From the NCBI GenBank assembly GCA_913043885.1, contig CAJWOB010000062.1, positions 1 through 10,112 of the forward strand: 10,112 bases of DNA, written 5' to 3'. Source of the stretch: an uncultured Spirochaetaceae bacterium. GTDB taxonomy: Bacteria; Spirochaetota; Spirochaetia; SZUA-6; Bin103. Both the position numbers and the translations under genes were made by a program. Positions 1 to 7,346 of this stretch are shown piece by piece (position 1 is the stretch's first letter; each line of letters starts with the position of its first letter). Below the pieces are notes generated by a model, which was not told where the DNA came from, did not search any database, and worked only from the letters and a program-made list of their open reading frames with translations.

Positions 1-226
1 CGCGGATGCCAGCCTCGGCCGCGGCGGACGCGTCGTCGCGGGAGATCGCAGCATGCGCTACATGCAGCGCCAGAGCCTCCAGCTCCCGTCGTACCACGCG
101 GCGGCTGCGGGCACGCCAGCGGTCGCCGCTGGGTCGGCCGCGTGCGTGTACCAGGCGCGGCCATGCCGCCACCTGCTGCGCCACAGCCTTCACCAGCGCA
201 TCGGCGCCGAGCTCGATGGGGGTCAT
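1..226 (-). CDS. Unrecognised protein, N-terminal part (runs off the left edge)
   Basis: An open minus-strand frame starts at an ATG (226-224) and stays open to the window edge, giving about 75 codons. I do not recognise the family. The protein begins MTPIELGADALVKAVAQQVA and is rich in Ala, Arg and Val, with helical, amphipathic-looking stretches and no obvious signal peptide or membrane segment. Reasons to call it real: third codon positions are overwhelmingly G or C, as in the neighbouring genes; it follows the parvulin-like gene on the same strand after a gap of about 53 bp; and no stop occurs. No clear Shine-Dalgarno precedes the ATG. The frame is also open upstream of the ATG, so the start is uncertain. 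Plus-strand frames over the same bases look like shadows. Confidence 0.45.
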   Translation of the reverse strand, partial: MTPIELGADALVKAVAQQVAAWPRLVHARGRPSGDRWRARSRRVVRRELEALALHVAHAAISRDDASAAAEAGIR

Positions 227-279
227 GGAGAAGCGGCTGCGAGCGCCCGAGGCATGCTGGGCCGCGCTGCCTACGCCGC

Positions 280-1227
280 CTAGCGGCGCTGGCGCTTATT
301 ACGCTGGATCTGCCAGGTGACCCAGGCGTCGGTCTCTGAGTCGTAGCCGTTGTTGAAGCCGTGGAAGCTGACCTCGCGCCGGCCCATCTCCTCGGCCAGC
401 CAGGTGTCGAGCGCCCTCGCCCGCATACCCGCAAGAGCCGCAGCGTCGATCTCCCGCGCCGCCACCCGGTCGGCCACGCGGATGATGGCGTACGTTGGCG
501 CCTGCCCCGCTTGTGGCGGCAGTGGCATGACAGGACTGTGCTCGCCGACTGCGAGTTGGTCGAACGCCATCCGGTCGAACCCGGAAGGCAGGCCCTCCCG
601 CGGGAACCATCCCCATTCACTGCGCGGGGTATTCAGCTCGGCGGGGTTGAGCTCCTGAGCCAACGCTGTGAACGACTCGCCGGCATCGAGGCGGACAACG
701 GCAGCCTGGGCACTCTGTGCGTCGGGCGAAAGGATGAGCTGCAGCAGTACCTGCTCGGCCACCGTCTCCACCCGCTCGCCGAGGTAGTCGCGCATGAGGT
801 TTGCCGTCAGGTTGCGCTGCATGATGTCCCGCAACTCTTCGGCCGAGAATCCACTCTCGTTGAGCTGCTGCCGCCACCACTCGTCGAACTCCGCGTCCGT
901 CAGTCGCTCTCCGTCGCCCTGCGGCACCGAGCGAATGTACGCGTCGAGGTCCTCATCGCCGATCTCGATGTCGTAAGGCGGCTGCCCAGCCGCCTTCAGC
1001 ATGACCTCCTCGCGGGCGATGGTGTTCAGAAGCTGCAGCGAGGGCACGCCGGAGGTCGCTGCCCGCTTCACGAAGTAGCCAAGTCGGACCTCGACGTCGT
1101 CATCGACGCGCACCACCACGGTGCGGAACGGCGCCACCCGCTCGGTGTAGATGCCGATGCCGGCGATAGCGCCGACGACCACCACCACTACCGCAGCGAT
1201 CAGTAGGATGCGGGTCCGATCGTTCAC
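280..1227 (-). CDS. Membrane-anchored SurA/parvulin-type peptidyl-prolyl isomerase-like protein
   Basis: A 315-residue protein starting at GTG (1227-1225), 18 bp after the oppF stop. One hydrophobic segment (about residues 7-27, rich in Val/Ala/Ile/Gly) should anchor it in the membrane, with the rest outside. Residues about 40-150 resemble a SurA-type N-terminal chaperone region: helical, with charged repeats around an E-E-L-R-D-I-M-Q-R-N-L stretch. Residues about 157-255 resemble a parvulin rotamase domain, with AGESFTALAQEL (182-193), W-G-W-F (205-208), FDRMAFDQLAVGEHSPV (217-233) and YAIIRVADR (246-254). Both histidines usual in parvulins are absent: the first strand reads QLIL instead of R-H-I, and the last reads YAII instead of Y-H-I-I. 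It may therefore act as a chaperone rather than an isomerase. The likely role is folding of exported proteins. It may be co-transcribed with oppDF, but a functional link is inference. Confidence 0.8.
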   Translation of the reverse strand: MNDRTRILLIAAVVVVVVGAIAGIGIYTERVAPFRTVVVRVDDDVEVRLGYFVKRAATSGVPSLQLLNTIAREEVMLKAAGQPPYDIEIGDEDLDAYIRSVPQGDGERLTDAEFDEWWRQQLNESGFSAEELRDIMQRNLTANLMRDYLGERVETVAEQVLLQLILSPDAQSAQAAVVRLDAGESFTALAQELNPAELNTPRSEWGWFPREGLPSGFDRMAFDQLAVGEHSPVMPLPPQAGQAPTYAIIRVADRVAAREIDAAALAGMRARALDTWLAEEMGRREVSFHGFNNGYDSETDAWVTWQIQRNKRQRR

Positions 1228-1245
1228 AGGAGCTGCCGGGTCCCG

Positions 1246-2295
1246 CTATATTGCGTCGAGCAGGTGGCAGGACGCCATGTGTCCCTCGTCCACCTTCTTC
1301 ATCTCCGGTACTTGAGTGCGGCAGATGTCGGTAGCTTGGGGACAGCGAGTGTGGAAAGGACACCCTCCCGGCGGATTCATGGGGCTGGGTACGTCGCCTT
1401 CCAGCACGATGCGCTCGCGCGTGCGGTCGACCACCGGATCGGGAATCGGCACCGCGGACAGTAGCGAGATGGTGTAGGGGTGTCGCGGGTTGGCGTACAG
1501 CTGATCGCTGGTGGTGATCTCGACGATCTTGCCGAGGTACATCACCGCCACCCGGTCGCTGATATTGCGCACCACCGCCAGGTCGTGGGCGATGAACAGA
1601 TAGGTGAGGTTGAACTCCTCCCGCAGGCGCATCAGCAGCGTGATGATCTGTGCCTGGATGGACACGTCGAGGGCAGAGACCGCCTCGTCGCACACGATGA
1701 AGTCCGGGTTCACCGCCAGGGCACGGGCAATGCCCAGGCGCTGGCGCTGGCCACCGCTGAACTCGTGCGGGTAGCGGCTGGCCACCGCGGGATCGAGCTC
1801 CACCATGCTCAGCAGCTCGGCTACGCGCTCGCGGTACTCATTGCCCTTGGCAATCTTGTGGACCAGCAGTGGCTCGCCGATGATGTCGCCGGCGGTCATC
1901 CGTGGGTCCAGCGATGCAAATGGATCCTGGAAGATCAACTGCATGTGCCGCCGCATCCGCCGCAGCTGCTCACCCTTGGTCTGTACCAGGTCGACGTCGT
2001 TGAACACGACGCTACCAGAGGTAACGTCGTAGAGCTGCAGGATGCAGCGGCCGGTGGTGGTCTTGCCACAGCCGGACTCGCCCACCAGGCCCAGCGTCTC
2101 GCCGCGGCCAATGGTGAAGCTGACGTCGTCCACCGCCTTTACGTCGCCCACCTTGCGGCGCAGCACTCCGGCGGTAACCGGGAAGTACTTCACCAGGTTC
2201 TTGACGTCGACGAGGACATCTTCGACGCTGGCCCGCTGTCGCGGTGCATCTGACGGCTGGTCGGACACTGCGGTGCCGGTGCTTTCGTCACTCAT
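1246..2295 (-). CDS. oppF: Oligopeptide/dipeptide ABC importer ATP-binding protein, OppF/DppF type
   Basis: A 349-residue cytoplasmic ATPase that would power uptake of peptides or similar solutes through an OppB/OppC-type permease. The nucleotide-binding domain is complete: Walker A GESGCGKT (72-79), Q-loop Gln123 in IFQDP, signature FSGGQRQR (179-186), Walker B with Asp203-Glu204, D-loop SALD (207-210) and switch His237. The C-terminal oligo_HPY extension is present (NPRHPYT at 269-275, then CPFHTRCP). It carries four cysteines (312, 318, 325, 343) spaced like the cluster that binds an iron-sulfur centre in some family members. The first 25 residues are a polar, probably disordered tail. The ATG lies 3 bp after the oppD stop, so the two are surely co-transcribed. 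The substrate cannot be told from the ATPases. The call between OppF and DppF rests on position and general resemblance. Confidence 0.93.
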   Translation of the reverse strand: MSDESTGTAVSDQPSDAPRQRASVEDVLVDVKNLVKYFPVTAGVLRRKVGDVKAVDDVSFTIGRGETLGLVGESGCGKTTTGRCILQLYDVTSGSVVFNDVDLVQTKGEQLRRMRRHMQLIFQDPFASLDPRMTAGDIIGEPLLVHKIAKGNEYRERVAELLSMVELDPAVASRYPHEFSGGQRQRLGIARALAVNPDFIVCDEAVSALDVSIQAQIITLLMRLREEFNLTYLFIAHDLAVVRNISDRVAVMYLGKIVEITTSDQLYANPRHPYTISLLSAVPIPDPVVDRTRERIVLEGDVPSPMNPPGGCPFHTRCPQATDICRTQVPEMKKVDEGHMASCHLLDAI

Positions 2296-2298
2296 GGG

Positions 2299-3336
2299 TC
2301 AGTCCAACATGTCCACTTTTTCGAGTTTTGCGGCGTCGTAGAAACAGGCGCGTTCGTGACCGGAAGCTTCCGCGGCAGCTCCCGTTGTCGCGACCGGCTC
2401 CAGCTGAGGAGCGGACGCGCGGCACTCGTCCATCGCATACGCGCAGCGGGGTGCAAACGAGCAGCCCTGCGACAGGTGGGCGAGGTTCGGCGGCAGCCCG
2501 GGGATCACCCTCGGCACCACCTTGTGGTGGCTGTCCAAGCGCGGAACCGAAGCCAGCAGACCCACTGTGTAGGGGTGCTTGGGCTCGGCGAAGATGGTCT
2601 CGGTCGGGCCCGACTCCACCAGCTTGCCAGCGTACATCACGTTGACGCGATCGACGTAGCGCGCCACCAACCCGAGGTTGTGGGTGATGACGACGACTGC
2701 CATCTGAAACTCGTCCCGTAGCTTGGCGATGATCTCCAGCAGCTGCGCCTGTACCGTGACGTCCAACGAGGTGGTCGGCTCGTCGGCGATCAGCAGCTCC
2801 GGATCGCAGCTCAGCGCCATGGCGATCATGATGCGCTGCTGCATGCCGCCGCTGAACTGGTAGGGATAGTCGGTAACCCGCTTCGAAGGGTCCGGGATGC
2901 CGACCAGGTCGAGGAGGCGCGCGCTCTCGTCCCGTGCCTCGTTCTTGTCCAGGCCGCGGTGCAGCTCCAGCGACTCCGAGATCTGGCGCCCCACGGTCAG
3001 CACCGGGTTGAGCGAGGTGGTCGGCTCCTGGAACACCATGGCGATGCGGTTGCCACGGATTTCCCGCATCCGCTCCTCGCTCGCCTGTAGCAGATCCTCG
3101 CCCTTGAAGACGATCTGCCCGCCGGCGATAACGCCGGGCGGGTAGGGGATGAGGCGCAGCACCGACATCGCGCTCACGCTCTTGCCACAGCCACTCTCGC
3201 CTACCAGGCCGACGAACTCCCCATTGCGCACCTGATAGGAGAGGCCGTCAACGGCCTTGACCACGCCGTCGTCGGTGTAGAAGTAGGTTTGAAGGCCCTT
3301 GACGTCGAGGACGACGTGGTCGTTTTGCTCGCTCAT
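2299..3336 (-). CDS. oppD: Oligopeptide/dipeptide ABC importer ATP-binding protein, OppD/DppD type
   Basis: A 345-residue partner of the downstream OppF-like ATPase; the two normally form a heterodimer under an OppBC permease. Visible motifs: Walker A GESGCGKS (46-53), Q-loop Gln103 in VFQEPTTSLNP, signature FSGGMQQR (161-168), Walker B LLIADEP (181-187, catalytic Glu186), D-loop TTSLD and switch His219. The PYPPG-type insert near residues 64-68 and the Met in the signature are usual for OppD rather than OppF. The C-terminal oligo_HPY region follows (EPKHPYT at 251-257, CSFAPRC), with cysteines at 292, 298, 305 and 331 that could hold an iron-sulfur cluster. The ATG (3336-3334) starts 49 bp after the DUF4340 stop and has no strong Shine-Dalgarno. 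A candidate promoter sits in that gap. No permease or solute-binding protein gene is in the window. Confidence 0.93.
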   Translation of the reverse strand: MSEQNDHVVLDVKGLQTYFYTDDGVVKAVDGLSYQVRNGEFVGLVGESGCGKSVSAMSVLRLIPYPPGVIAGGQIVFKGEDLLQASEERMREIRGNRIAMVFQEPTTSLNPVLTVGRQISESLELHRGLDKNEARDESARLLDLVGIPDPSKRVTDYPYQFSGGMQQRIMIAMALSCDPELLIADEPTTSLDVTVQAQLLEIIAKLRDEFQMAVVVITHNLGLVARYVDRVNVMYAGKLVESGPTETIFAEPKHPYTVGLLASVPRLDSHHKVVPRVIPGLPPNLAHLSQGCSFAPRCAYAMDECRASAPQLEPVATTGAAAEASGHERACFYDAAKLEKVDMLD

Positions 3337-3350
3337 GGTGCCAACGTAGC

Positions 3351-3379
3351 ATTATGGCGAAAGAGCAGCGCGGCGTCGA
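3351..3379 (-). promoter_or_regulatory. Candidate sigma-70-type promoter for oppD-oppF-PPIase
   Basis: On the minus strand a -35-like TCGACG (3379-3374, 4 of 6 consensus) is followed after 17 bp by a -10-like CATAAT (3356-3351, 5 of 6). It lies entirely in the 49-bp gap between the DUF4340 stop and the oppD ATG, about 14 bp before the ATG, so a transcript would have a very short leader. This fits the absence of a clear Shine-Dalgarno. It is seen by eye only and could be chance. Confidence 0.3.
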
Positions 3380-3385
3380 GCGGCG

Positions 3386-3934
3386 TCATTCGTCGGGTGG
3401 GTAGGGCGGCTCGGTAACCAGTCGTTCGACTACCCCGAACCACGTGTGGTCCACGGTCAGCACCTCGGGGCGATCGGCACGCTTGATGTAGTAGGACACC
3501 CCGTCGGGTGTGGCGTCCCCAAGGAGTATCTCGAGCTCGAACCCGTCTTCCAGAAGCAGCTTCACCAGCATCTGCGGCTGATCGAGGCCGAACGCCGTAA
3601 CCTGCTCCGCTGTCGGAGCTTCGGCGATCAGGCGGTTGGCGCCAGGGCCGCTCAGCAGCAGCGGAATGCCGCCACCCCACCGCTCTATGTCCACCTGCGG
3701 GCCCTCCGGGTCGGTGAAGTACCAGTACTTGTCCGCGTGCTTGCTGTATGCCTCCGAGAGGCCGCGCTTCGGCAGGTCGATCTGCATTCGCGCGAGCTGA
3801 TCCATCTCCACCGACCACACGAACGGCCGCGGTGCGGCGCGGGGGACCGGCTGCGGGCGGCTTGCGATCGAGTACCAGATGCCCAGACCGATCAGGAGGA
3901 CGCCAACCGGGATTATGAATCGCAGCTTCAGCAC
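3386..3934 (-). CDS. DUF4340-like protein, membrane anchored, third gene of the Gld-type cassette
   Basis: A 182-residue protein beginning with a GTG codon (3934-3932). The start is supported by a Shine-Dalgarno-like GAGGG about 9 bases upstream, which overlaps the stop of the preceding gene; the gap is 12 bp. One N-terminal membrane segment (about residues 7-24) is followed by a soluble domain presumably outside the membrane. Residues about 35-175 show the pattern of DUF4340 proteins: a strand with basic residues, a K-Y-W-Y-F-T-D-P-E-G stretch near 68-78, an AFGLDQP turn, then LEDGFELEILLGDATPDGVSYYIKR-like strands ending in VDHTWFGVVERL. DUF4340 proteins commonly follow GldA/GldFG-type ABC genes, which is the arrangement here. 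Its biochemical function is not established. At 182 residues it is on the short side, but nothing looks broken. Confidence 0.8.
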   Translation of the reverse strand: MLKLRFIIPVGVLLIGLGIWYSIASRPQPVPRAAPRPFVWSVEMDQLARMQIDLPKRGLSEAYSKHADKYWYFTDPEGPQVDIERWGGGIPLLLSGPGANRLIAEAPTAEQVTAFGLDQPQMLVKLLLEDGFELEILLGDATPDGVSYYIKRADRPEVLTVDHTWFGVVERLVTEPPYPPDE

Positions 3935-3946
3935 GTCAGCGGGCCC

Positions 3947-6271
3947 TCAACGACGCCGCCACCACACCCATCCCGCAATCAGGAGCAGGGCCAGCGGCAG
4001 CAGCCCGACGCTCGATAGGTTGAGGAACCGCGACTCCTCGGGGCCCAGCACCAGCCGCCGCAGCGGCACCACCTTGCGGTCTACCGAGATGACCTCGTCG
4101 CCCTCTCCCAACCAGTTGATCAGGGTAAGGAACAGCTCGCTGTTGTTCCCGTTGCGAAAGTGCTGGTTGGAGGCGAAGTCCGAGTCGCCCATGACGGCCA
4201 GCCGGGTGGTCGGCGACGCATGTTCGCCCTCGTCTACATCCGCGGCCACCGGCGCCTCCACGGTCGCGCCTAGCGCCAGCGGCCCTACGGGGTCCACGCC
4301 GTCGTCGAACGACGGGTCGCTGCGGCCAATCGGCTGCTTCTCCTGCCAGCCCCCGGGTGTGGTCCACGCGATTGGCAGCACGCGCACTCCCTCGGGGGTA
4401 TCCTCCTGCGGCCCGATAACAGTGGCGCCGGGGAAGTAGGCCTCCGACAGGCCAAACTGATTCCTACGCGCGTCGACCAGCGGCACGTCGATATTGGGGG
4501 TGACGTGGGATGGCGGATCCACCACGATGCCATCCTCGATCGCCAACCACCACGACGCCACTAGGTCACGCAGCTCCTGCTGAGGGTTGGGGTTCACCAA
4601 CAGCATCAGGCGCCCACCCTGGCGCAGATAGCGGTCCAGCAGCGCGATCTCGCGCTCGCTCACCGGGAGCTGCGGGCCCGCCAGCACCACCGCGCTGGCG
4701 TTGTCGGGGATCTCGTCCAGGCGACGCAGGTCCAGCTCGCCCACCTGAAACAGGTTGTCGCGGAGGCCCTCACGGGCGGCGCTGTAATCGCCGCCCGTGC
4801 TGGGCTCGCCGTGGCCAGTGACGAAGTAGACGATGCGCTGGCGGGTGCCGGTCGTTTGCAGAATGGCGCTGGTGAACGCGTTCTCCGCTTCTGCCTGGAT
4901 CTGCGGTCCGAGCACCCACAGCTGGCCCTCGGAGCCACGGAACACCACCACCCCGATCTGCACCGCCAGCTGGGTCAGCGGCGACTGGCCCAGATACTCC
5001 CGAATCAGATCGGGGCGCAGCTCCGGATCCTCGCGGCGAATGTCGAGCACGTCGGTGTAGCGGGCGTATTCCTCCAGCAGACTGAAGCCGAAGTCGTTCA
5101 CTGCGAACGCCTCGGCGCTGCCCTCGATGTTGGGATTGGCGTCACTGTAGAAGCTGACCACTTTCAGGGCCCCCGCATCGCCTTCCAGCTCCCGCAGTAC
5201 CTCCTGGGTCTGGGAGGTGAGGGTGAACTGGTCGAGGCCGGTGAAGTCGAAGCGGTGGAACACCGTGGTGCTGATCAGGTTGGCGAGCAGCAGCACGCCC
5301 ACCACCAACGACAGGCTGACCCCGGTGCCTATACCGAAGAGCCCACGGCTGCTGGTCAAGGCGCCACGCACCCTGCGGAACTCCAGTGCGGCGTTGGCGA
5401 CGATGAGCCCGGCGCCGATCGCGACGATCGCCCAGGTGACGATGGCGCTGGCGATCGGCAGGACGAAGTCGAGCACCCAGGCGACGAACAGTGTGGCCAG
5501 GCCGATCAGCGCCAACGAGCCGGAGCGCCCCTGGCTTTGCGCCAGCCGCCAGCGGCCGGCATCGATCGCCCGCACCGCCCCATAGAGGAAGAGAATCGTC
5601 ACGGTGAGGTAATAGACCACCGCCTGGGTGTCGATGATGCCGCGGGAGAACGCGTCGAAGTAGCCGCCCAGCGACAGGCGGGTCAGCACCCGGCCTACAC
5701 CGCCGGGGAGCAGATCGGCTACCAGGCCCAGCAGCCACAGCGCGGCCAGGATACCGCCCGCCAGTACCACCGAGACGATCTGGTTGGAGGTGACGGTAGA
5801 TGCGAACGCCCCCACGGCCAGGCACGCGCTGCCGATCAACAGCAGGCCGACGTAGCTGGTTGCCATCGGTCCGATGTCCGGGTCGCCGAACAGCACCAAC
5901 AGCAGCGCGTAGTAGAGGGTGAGCACCAGCATGCCGCACAGCACGGCCAGGCTGCCGAGGAACTTGCCGACGATGATCTCGCCGTCGCGCACCGGGGTGG
6001 TCAGCACGAACTCCCAGGTGCCCAGCTTCTTCTCCTCGGCCACAAGACGCATGGTGAGGATTGCGGCGAACAGCAGGATCAGTACCTGCGCCGCCCCGAG
6101 GAAGCCGGCGATGCTGGTGTCCGCGTAACTGTTGGCCGCCAGGAAGCTAACGAAGAAGAAACCCGACAGCGCCAGGAACACCGCGGTGACGATGTAGGCC
6201 ATCGGCGAGCCCAGGTAGGTCAGCAGCTCCTTGCGGGCGACGATGCCGGTATTGCGCAGTGCCTCCCTCAT
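3947..6271 (-). CDS. ABC-2 permease fused to GldG-type substrate domain (GldF-GldG fusion)
   Basis: A 774-residue membrane protein. Residues 1-240 are an ABC-2 permease of the GldF type. They start with an amphipathic N-terminus with RKELLTYLGSPMAYI (13-27) and contain about six membrane segments, the conserved EEKKLGTWEFVLTTPV (79-94) and SRGIIDTQAVVYYL (209-222). Residues 250-335 hold three or four further membrane helices. Residues about 340-750 are the external GldG-like domain, with VYFVTGHGEP (481-490), VVLAGPQLPVSEREIALLDR (528-547), GGRLMLLVNP (552-561) and MGDSDFASNQHFRNGNN (694-710). A final membrane helix (about 755-770) is capped by WWRRR. GldF and GldG were named from gliding Bacteroidetes, but fused versions occur in many non-gliding bacteria, so motility is not implied. 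The ATG overlaps the ATPase stop by one base (TGATG), so translation is probably coupled. The transported substrate is unknown. Confidence 0.88.
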   Translation of the reverse strand: MREALRNTGIVARKELLTYLGSPMAYIVTAVFLALSGFFFVSFLAANSYADTSIAGFLGAAQVLILLFAAILTMRLVAEEKKLGTWEFVLTTPVRDGEIIVGKFLGSLAVLCGMLVLTLYYALLLVLFGDPDIGPMATSYVGLLLIGSACLAVGAFASTVTSNQIVSVVLAGGILAALWLLGLVADLLPGGVGRVLTRLSLGGYFDAFSRGIIDTQAVVYYLTVTILFLYGAVRAIDAGRWRLAQSQGRSGSLALIGLATLFVAWVLDFVLPIASAIVTWAIVAIGAGLIVANAALEFRRVRGALTSSRGLFGIGTGVSLSLVVGVLLLANLISTTVFHRFDFTGLDQFTLTSQTQEVLRELEGDAGALKVVSFYSDANPNIEGSAEAFAVNDFGFSLLEEYARYTDVLDIRREDPELRPDLIREYLGQSPLTQLAVQIGVVVFRGSEGQLWVLGPQIQAEAENAFTSAILQTTGTRQRIVYFVTGHGEPSTGGDYSAAREGLRDNLFQVGELDLRRLDEIPDNASAVVLAGPQLPVSEREIALLDRYLRQGGRLMLLVNPNPQQELRDLVASWWLAIEDGIVVDPPSHVTPNIDVPLVDARRNQFGLSEAYFPGATVIGPQEDTPEGVRVLPIAWTTPGGWQEKQPIGRSDPSFDDGVDPVGPLALGATVEAPVAADVDEGEHASPTTRLAVMGDSDFASNQHFRNGNNSELFLTLINWLGEGDEVISVDRKVVPLRRLVLGPEESRFLNLSSVGLLPLALLLIAGWVWWRRR

Positions 6272-7200
6272 CAGCTTGCACCCTCGCCGGCGCCGGTCAG
6301 CTGTAGGAAGATCTGCTCCAGGCTCATGCCAACGGTCTCCATCGACAGCAACGACCAGCCCTTCGCTACCAGCGCCGACGTGATCTCGCCCTGGGGTTCC
6401 TTGCCTGCCTCGACCCGGAGGGTGTGAAACGGCTCCTGATAAGTGACCTCGCTCACGCCCGCAATCGCGCCCAGCACTCCGCTCACCTCGTTCGCCGGCC
6501 CGCGCACCCGCAGCCGCAGCTGCTCGTCACCGGTCACCAGCGACGACAGGTTCTCGATGCTGTCCTGCGCGACGATCCGACCTTGATGGATGATGATCAC
6601 CCGCTCACAGACCATGCTCACCTCGGGCAGGATGTGGCTGGACAGCAGGATGGTCCGATTCTCGCCGAGGTGCTTGATGAGCTGGCGGGTCTGAGCCACC
6701 TGAATCGGGTCGATGCCGATGGTGGGCTCGTCGAGAATAAGCACCTCGGGGTCGTGGATGATCGACTGCGCCAGGCCCACCCGCTGACGGAATCCCTTGG
6801 AGAGCTTTGCCAGCAGCACGTCGCGGTACTCCTGTAGGGCGCAAATCTCGACCACCTCGTCCACTCGACGTGCGGTGGTCGCCTTGTCGAGGCCGCGCAG
6901 GCGGCCGGCGTACTGCAGGTAGGCGCGGGTGGTCATGTCGTAGTAGAGCGGCACGATCTCCGGCAGGTAGCCGAGGTGGCGGCGGCCCTCGCGAGAGTCG
7001 CGGGTCATATCATGATCGGCCACCCACGCCTTGCCGCGGGTGGGCATAAGGAAGCCCGTCACCATTCGCATGGTGCTGGACTTGCCGGCACCGTTGGGGC
7101 CGAGGAAGCCGACGATCTCCCCCTTCTCGATGTTGAAGGCGATGTTGTCCACCGCCAGCCGCTCGCCGTAATAGCAGGTCAGGTCCTCTACACGGATCAT
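6271..7200 (-). CDS. ABC transporter ATP-binding protein, GldA-like
   Basis: A 309-residue ATPase for the fused permease immediately downstream. Motifs: Walker A GPNGAGKS (34-41), Q-loop region near YLPEIVPLY (78-86), signature LSKGFRQR (133-140), Walker B LILDEP (154-159, catalytic Glu158), D-loop IGID and switch His189. The C-terminal 90 residues are the extra domain usual for ABC-2 exporter ATPases. LSKG.RQR and the DEPTIGIDP stretch (157-165) are typical of the GldA group. I chose the ATG at 7200-7198, giving MIRVEDLTCYYGE, which is where family members start. A GTG at 7251 would add 17 residues, but that extension is encoded inside the upstream repeat and looks unlike any ABC N-terminus. 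No convincing Shine-Dalgarno precedes the ATG, so the start stays slightly open. It is first in a unit with the GldFG fusion and the DUF4340 gene. Confidence 0.9.
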   Translation of the reverse strand: MIRVEDLTCYYGERLAVDNIAFNIEKGEIVGFLGPNGAGKSSTMRMVTGFLMPTRGKAWVADHDMTRDSREGRRHLGYLPEIVPLYYDMTTRAYLQYAGRLRGLDKATTARRVDEVVEICALQEYRDVLLAKLSKGFRQRVGLAQSIIHDPEVLILDEPTIGIDPIQVAQTRQLIKHLGENRTILLSSHILPEVSMVCERVIIIHQGRIVAQDSIENLSSLVTGDEQLRLRVRGPANEVSGVLGAIAGVSEVTYQEPFHTLRVEAGKEPQGEITSALVAKGWSLLSMETVGMSLEQIFLQLTGAGEGAS

Positions 7201-7254
7201 GGAACACCGGAAGGTTGCCAGCGAGGGGTTCAGCGGGTCAAACGGCCCCACTGG

Positions 7255-7279
7255 CGCTATCCGTATAGCGTGCGGATAG
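7255..7279. repeat. Inverted repeat (hairpin) 1 of repeat copy 1
   Basis: CTATCCG (7257-7263) pairs with CGGATAG (7273-7279) around a 9-base loop. An overlapping alternative hairpin, CGCTAT (7255-7260) with ATAGCG (7265-7270) around CCGT, competes with it. The same two-way structure recurs in copy 2 at 7403-7423 with a 6-base arm (TATCCG / CGGATA). Confidence 0.75.
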
Positions 7280-7299
7280 TGCGCGCGGAGCCGTCCCCG

Positions 7300-7322
7300 C
7301 TATCCGTGCGCTATGCGGATAG
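7300..7322. repeat. Inverted repeat (hairpin) 2 of repeat copy 1
   Basis: CTATCCG (7300-7306) pairs with CGGATAG (7316-7322) around a 9-base loop. In copy 2 the left arm is kept (7445-7451) but the right side reads CTATCCG again (7456-7462) instead of its complement, so this hairpin is lost there. Confidence 0.7.
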
Positions 7323-7329
7323 TGAGGGT

Positions 7330-7346
7330 CCGCCCAGCGCGGGCGG
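7330..7346. terminator. GC-rich hairpin between the two repeat copies; weak terminator candidate
   Basis: CCGCCC (7330-7335) pairs with GGGCGG (7341-7346) around a 5-base loop. It lies 3' of the fusion gene on the minus strand, where a terminator would be expected, but no T-run follows on either strand. Intrinsic termination is therefore doubtful. Confidence 0.25.

Noticed and set aside
1..320. Plus-strand open frames at the left edge
   Set aside because: The minus-strand frame over 1-226 has far better third-position G/C bias and matches the direction of its neighbours.
361..1206. Plus-strand open frame of 281 codons
   Set aside because: It is antisense to the parvulin-like gene, with no recognisable domain and no plausible start signals.
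1480..2253. Plus-strand open frame of 257 codons
   Set aside because: It is antisense to oppF, whose motifs are all intact on the other strand.
4811..6427. Plus-strand open frame of 538 codons
   Set aside because: It lies opposite the permease-GldG fusion, and its product is a Gln/His/Asp/Gly/Arg-rich string without motifs. That is the usual antisense shadow of a hydrophobic GC-rich gene.
7201..7250. TTGACC as a -35 element for the ABC cassette
   Set aside because: No acceptable -10 sequence occurs 16-19 bases downstream on the minus strand.
7201..7251. GTG start at 7251 for the GldA-like ATPase
   Set aside because: It would add 17 residues encoded by the repeat, while the ATG at 7200 gives the normal family N-terminus.
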